This document shows, piece by piece, positions 52,547 to 55,045 of a stretch of DNA of 55,045 bases (positions within the stretch are counted from its first letter, which is position 1; the number at the start of each line of letters is the position of its first letter). The stretch is from assembly GCF_000718555.1 (NCBI RefSeq), contig NZ_JOAN01000030.1, positions 1-55,045 on the forward strand, given 5' to 3'. Below the pieces are notes generated by a model. It was not told the DNA's origin and made no database searches. It saw nothing but the letters and a program-made list of their open reading frames with translations. This stretch comes from Micromonospora chokoriensis (lineage in GTDB: Bacteria > Actinomycetota > Actinomycetes > Mycobacteriales > Micromonosporaceae). A program made the position numbers and the translations under genes.

Positions 52547-54205
52547 ATGAAAGCCACCCGACTCGGAGCCGCCGGGCTGGTCGCAGCCCTGCTCGGCACG
52601 CTCGTCACCGCCACCCCCGCGACCGCCGCACCCCACGCGGTCGGCACCACCACCGCCACCTGCACCACCGACCCGGCCACCCCCAAACGGCAGTTCCGGG
52701 CCATGTGGATCTCGTCGGTGGTCAACATCGACTGGCCCAGCAAGGCGTCCCAGACCGACCCGGACCGGATCGCCGCCCAGCAGGCCGAATACCGCGAACT
52801 GCTCGACCTCGCCGAGCGGCTGCACCACAACGCGGTAGTGGTGCAGGTCCGGCCCACCGCCGACGCGCTCTGGCCCTCACCGTACGAGCCCTGGTCGGAG
52901 TACCTGACCGGCGTACGCGGCCAGGACCCCGGCTGGGATCCACTGGCCTTCCTGGTCGACGAGTCGCACAAGCGCAACCTGGAGTTCCACGCCTGGTTCA
53001 ACCCGTACCGGGTCTCGATGCCGGCCCCCGGCGGCGCCGGCGCCGACCTCACCCAGCTCGCCCCCGGCCACCCGGCCCAGCAACACCCCGACTGGACCTT
53101 CGCCTACCCACCGGCCGGCGTGGCCGGCAGCCGGCTCTACTACAACCCCGGCATCCCCGAGGTCCGCGAGTTCGTCCAGACCGCCATGATGGACGCGGTC
53201 CAGCGGTACGACATCGACGGCGTCCACTTCGACGACTACTTCTACCCCTACCCCAGCGGCACTTACCAGGTGCCGGACGACGCGACCTTCGCGGCGCACA
53301 ACCGGGGCTTCACCGACCGGGCGGACTGGCGGCGGGACAACATCAACCTGCTGATCCAGGAGATGAACGGCAAGATCAAGGCGGCGAAGCCGTGGGTGAA
53401 GTTCGGCGTCAGCCCGTTCGGCATCTGGCGCAACAAGAGCGCCGACCCACTCGGCTCGGACACCACCGGCAGCCAGTCGTACGACATCATCTCCGCCGAC
53501 ACCCGCAAGTGGATCAAGCAGGAGTGGATCGACTACGTGGTGCCGCAGCTCTACTGGTACATCGGCCAGTACCCGGCGGCCGACTACGCGCGCCTCGTGC
53601 CGTGGTGGGCCGAGACGGTGCGCGGCACCCGTGTGCAGCTCTACATCGGCCAGGCCGACTACAAGAGCGGCGACCCGGCGTACGGGCCGTACTGGCAGAA
53701 CCCGCGTGAGCTGTCCGACCACCTGACGCTCAACCGGTCGTACCCGCAGGTGCAGGGCAACGTGCACTTCTCCGCGGTGCAGGTGCGCGCCAACCGGCTG
53801 GGCGCCACCGACATCTACGCGAGCGAGCACTACTCCCGCCCGGCGCTGGTGCCGGCCATGCCGCACCTACCGGCCCGGCCGCTGCTCTTCCCAGTGGTGA
53901 GCAAGGCGACCCGGCAGGCCGACGGGGTTCGGCTCACCTGGCGGCAGCCCGCCGACGGCGTCGGCCCGCTAGGCACCGCCACCTCGTACGCGATCTATCG
54001 GCTCGACGGCACCGCGCTGCCCGGCCGCTGCGCCACGGCGGACGCCACCCACCTGGTCGACACCGTCCGGGCCACCCCCGGCGGCACCCAGTCCTGGGTG
54101 GACACCTCAGCTCTGCCCGGTCAGGGCTACACCTATCTGCTGACCGCGCTGGACCGATCGGCCAACGAGAGCCCGGTGAGCCCACCGGCCTTCATCAGGC
54201 ACTAA
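52547..54205 (+). CDS. Secreted GHL10-type (DUF187/YngK-like) glycoside hydrolase
   Basis: 552 aa. Signal peptide MKATRLGAAGLVAALLGTLV, cut near ATAAPHA. The core is the YngK-like barrel: FRAMWISSVVNIDWPSKASQ, then NAVVVQVRPTADALWPSPYE and EFHAWFNPYRVSMPAPGG, with YDIDGVHFDDYFYPYP containing the acidic pair and WIDYVVPQLYWYIGQYPAAD near the end. A C-terminal fibronectin type III-like domain (GVRLTWRQPADG to SANESPV) follows. Such enzymes act on secreted polysaccharides or peptidoglycan, though the substrate is not proven. The ATG follows a weak GAAGGG. Confidence 0.9.
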   Translation: MKATRLGAAGLVAALLGTLVTATPATAAPHAVGTTTATCTTDPATPKRQFRAMWISSVVNIDWPSKASQTDPDRIAAQQAEYRELLDLAERLHHNAVVVQVRPTADALWPSPYEPWSEYLTGVRGQDPGWDPLAFLVDESHKRNLEFHAWFNPYRVSMPAPGGAGADLTQLAPGHPAQQHPDWTFAYPPAGVAGSRLYYNPGIPEVREFVQTAMMDAVQRYDIDGVHFDDYFYPYPSGTYQVPDDATFAAHNRGFTDRADWRRDNINLLIQEMNGKIKAAKPWVKFGVSPFGIWRNKSADPLGSDTTGSQSYDIISADTRKWIKQEWIDYVVPQLYWYIGQYPAADYARLVPWWAETVRGTRVQLYIGQADYKSGDPAYGPYWQNPRELSDHLTLNRSYPQVQGNVHFSAVQVRANRLGATDIYASEHYSRPALVPAMPHLPARPLLFPVVSKATRQADGVRLTWRQPADGVGPLGTATSYAIYRLDGTALPGRCATADATHLVDTVRATPGGTQSWVDTSALPGQGYTYLLTALDRSANESPVSPPAFIRH

Positions 54206-54216
54206 CCCGCTTCTCT

Positions 54217-54251
54217 GAATGCCCCGGACGCCTCGCGCGTCCGGGGCATTC
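54217..54251 (+). terminator. Terminator after the glycoside hydrolase gene
   Basis: Perfect 14-bp stem GAATGCCCCGGACG and complement around a 7-nt loop, 12 bp past the stop. Confidence 0.85.
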
Positions 54252-54385
54252 GTCTGTTTCGACGCATGTCACCAATAGTTGGCGACGTGCATACCGCCCA
54301 GTTGATCAGCTGATCGACACTCATCGACATCCGGTAACCCGCCGGTAACTTCCGTCCCACCCGCCCACCCCCGCGGAGGTAAACC

Positions 54386-54922
54386 GTGCCCCGACGTCTC
54401 ACCACCCTGCTCGCCTCGGGCGCGTTAGCGCTGCTCGCCACCCTCGCCATCGCCTCCCCCGCCGCCGCCGTCACCCCCGCCCAGAAGCTGTCCGTGCTGT
54501 CCAGCTGGACCCAGACCAGCGCGTCCAGCTACAACTCGTGGAACAGCGCCCGGGTCAACCAGGCCCCGTGGGCCGAGTACAACTTCAACTGGTCCACCGA
54601 CTACTGCTCGTCCAGCCCGGACAACCCGCTCGGGTTCACCTTCAACCTGGGCTGCTACCGGCACGACTTCGGCTACCGCAACTACAAAGCGGTCGGCCAG
54701 TTCTCCGCCAACAAGTCCCGCCTGGACAGCGCCTTCTACGAGGACCTGAAGCGCGTCTGCGCCACGTACAACTCGGTAGTCCGACCGGCCTGCTACAGCC
54801 TGGCCTGGACCTACTACCAGGCAGTCAGCATCTTCGGTTCGGTAGCAGCCGTCCAACAAGCCGACCTAGACCGCGCCGCCCGCATGAAGGCCCAAGCCGA
54901 AGCCCAAGCCGCCCTCAACTAA
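54386..54922 (+). CDS. Secreted prokaryotic phospholipase A2
   Basis: 178 aa. Signal peptide RRLTTLLASGALALLATLAI, cut near AAAVTPA. The catalytic motif LGCYRHDFGYRNYKAV contains the His-Asp pair of prokaryotic PLA2 (the Streptomyces violaceoruber type), and the Cys pairs (YCSSS with LGCYR, RVCATY with PACYSL) fit two disulphides. It cuts the sn-2 ester of phospholipids, using calcium. The GTG start follows GGAGG. The C-terminal 25 residues are Ala/Gln-rich and absent from the compact family core. Confidence 0.92.
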   Translation: MPRRLTTLLASGALALLATLAIASPAAAVTPAQKLSVLSSWTQTSASSYNSWNSARVNQAPWAEYNFNWSTDYCSSSPDNPLGFTFNLGCYRHDFGYRNYKAVGQFSANKSRLDSAFYEDLKRVCATYNSVVRPACYSLAWTYYQAVSIFGSVAAVQQADLDRAARMKAQAEAQAALN

Positions 54923-54972
54923 CCCACCTACCCACCCCACCCCCCACCCACCCCACCCCCCCTCTGACCCGC

Positions 54973-55032
54973 GTTGATCAAGAGGTTTCGGTCATCGGAA
55001 GCGCGTTTTCTGACCGAAACCTCTTGATCAAC
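54973..55032. repeat. Palindromic dispersed repeat, copy 2
   Basis: Perfect 22-bp arms (GTTGATCAAGAGGTTTCGGT plus CA, and complement) with a 16-nt loop. The outer 16 bp, GTTGATCAAGAGGTTT, equal those of the copy at 7686-7747; the inner bases differ but stay paired, a sign of compensatory change. It lies 50 bp after the PLA2 stop. Confidence 0.85.
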
Positions 55033-55045
55033 AAGGGCCGGAGGG

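Overview
The window is high-GC DNA with the codon use, GTG/TTG starts and gene content of an actinomycete. The best guess is a Micromonosporaceae member (Micromonospora-like). This rests on gene families and repeat types, not on a marker gene: there is no rRNA or tRNA gene here.

Layout. 1-5.5 kb: DEAD-box RNA helicase, SAM methyltransferase, small membrane protein, HTH regulator and an anchored exported protein with a duplicated His motif. 5.5-7.7 kb: RecQ helicase fused to a phosphoribosyltransferase-like domain. 7.7-12.5 kb: a complete, translationally coupled branched-chain amino acid ABC importer (livM-livH-livF-livG-binding protein, minus strand). 12.9-20.6 kb: exported glycerophosphodiesterase, TrkH/TrkA potassium uptake pair, Ser/Thr kinase with an outside carbohydrate-binding-like domain, membrane spermidine-synthase-like protein, and a secreted coiled-coil M15-like protein. 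20.7-25 kb: a four-gene overlapping operon (receiver-PP2C phosphatase, CHASE3 histidine kinase, response regulator, inositol monophosphatase). 25.2-30.6 kb: M28 peptidase with a membrane domain, then a STAND NTPase (NB-ARC/TPR) divergent from a small membrane protein.

30.6-39 kb is accessory DNA: a PLP dehydratase and 2OG-Fe(II) oxygenase pair divergent from a 61-aa peptide; a decayed DUF234-type ATPase gene split by an HxlR/NAD(P)-oxidoreductase/deazaflavin-reductase module; and a cluster of small WxCxxC proteins next to an XRE regulator.

39-46.2 kb is a probable genomic island with visibly lower GC and TTA codons. It carries a Hachiman antiphage system (hamA nuclease plus hamB helicase), an HD hydrolase, a NUDIX hydrolase and a truncated tyrosine integrase. 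It is bracketed by a 25-bp direct repeat (23/25 identical) that looks like att half-sites.

46.2-55 kb returns to core-like content: Smr protein, TPR protein, polyphosphate-glucokinase-like ROK protein, ABC-F ATPase, DUF4177-like protein, BON-methyltransferase fusion, amino acid permease, secreted GHL10-type glycosidase and secreted phospholipase A2. A palindrome with the same 16-bp outer core occurs at both 7.7 kb and 55.0 kb.

The strongest leads are the Hachiman island with its att-like ends and TTA codons, the ATPase gene broken by an inserted redox module, the STAND NTPase locus, and the dispersed palindromic repeats.
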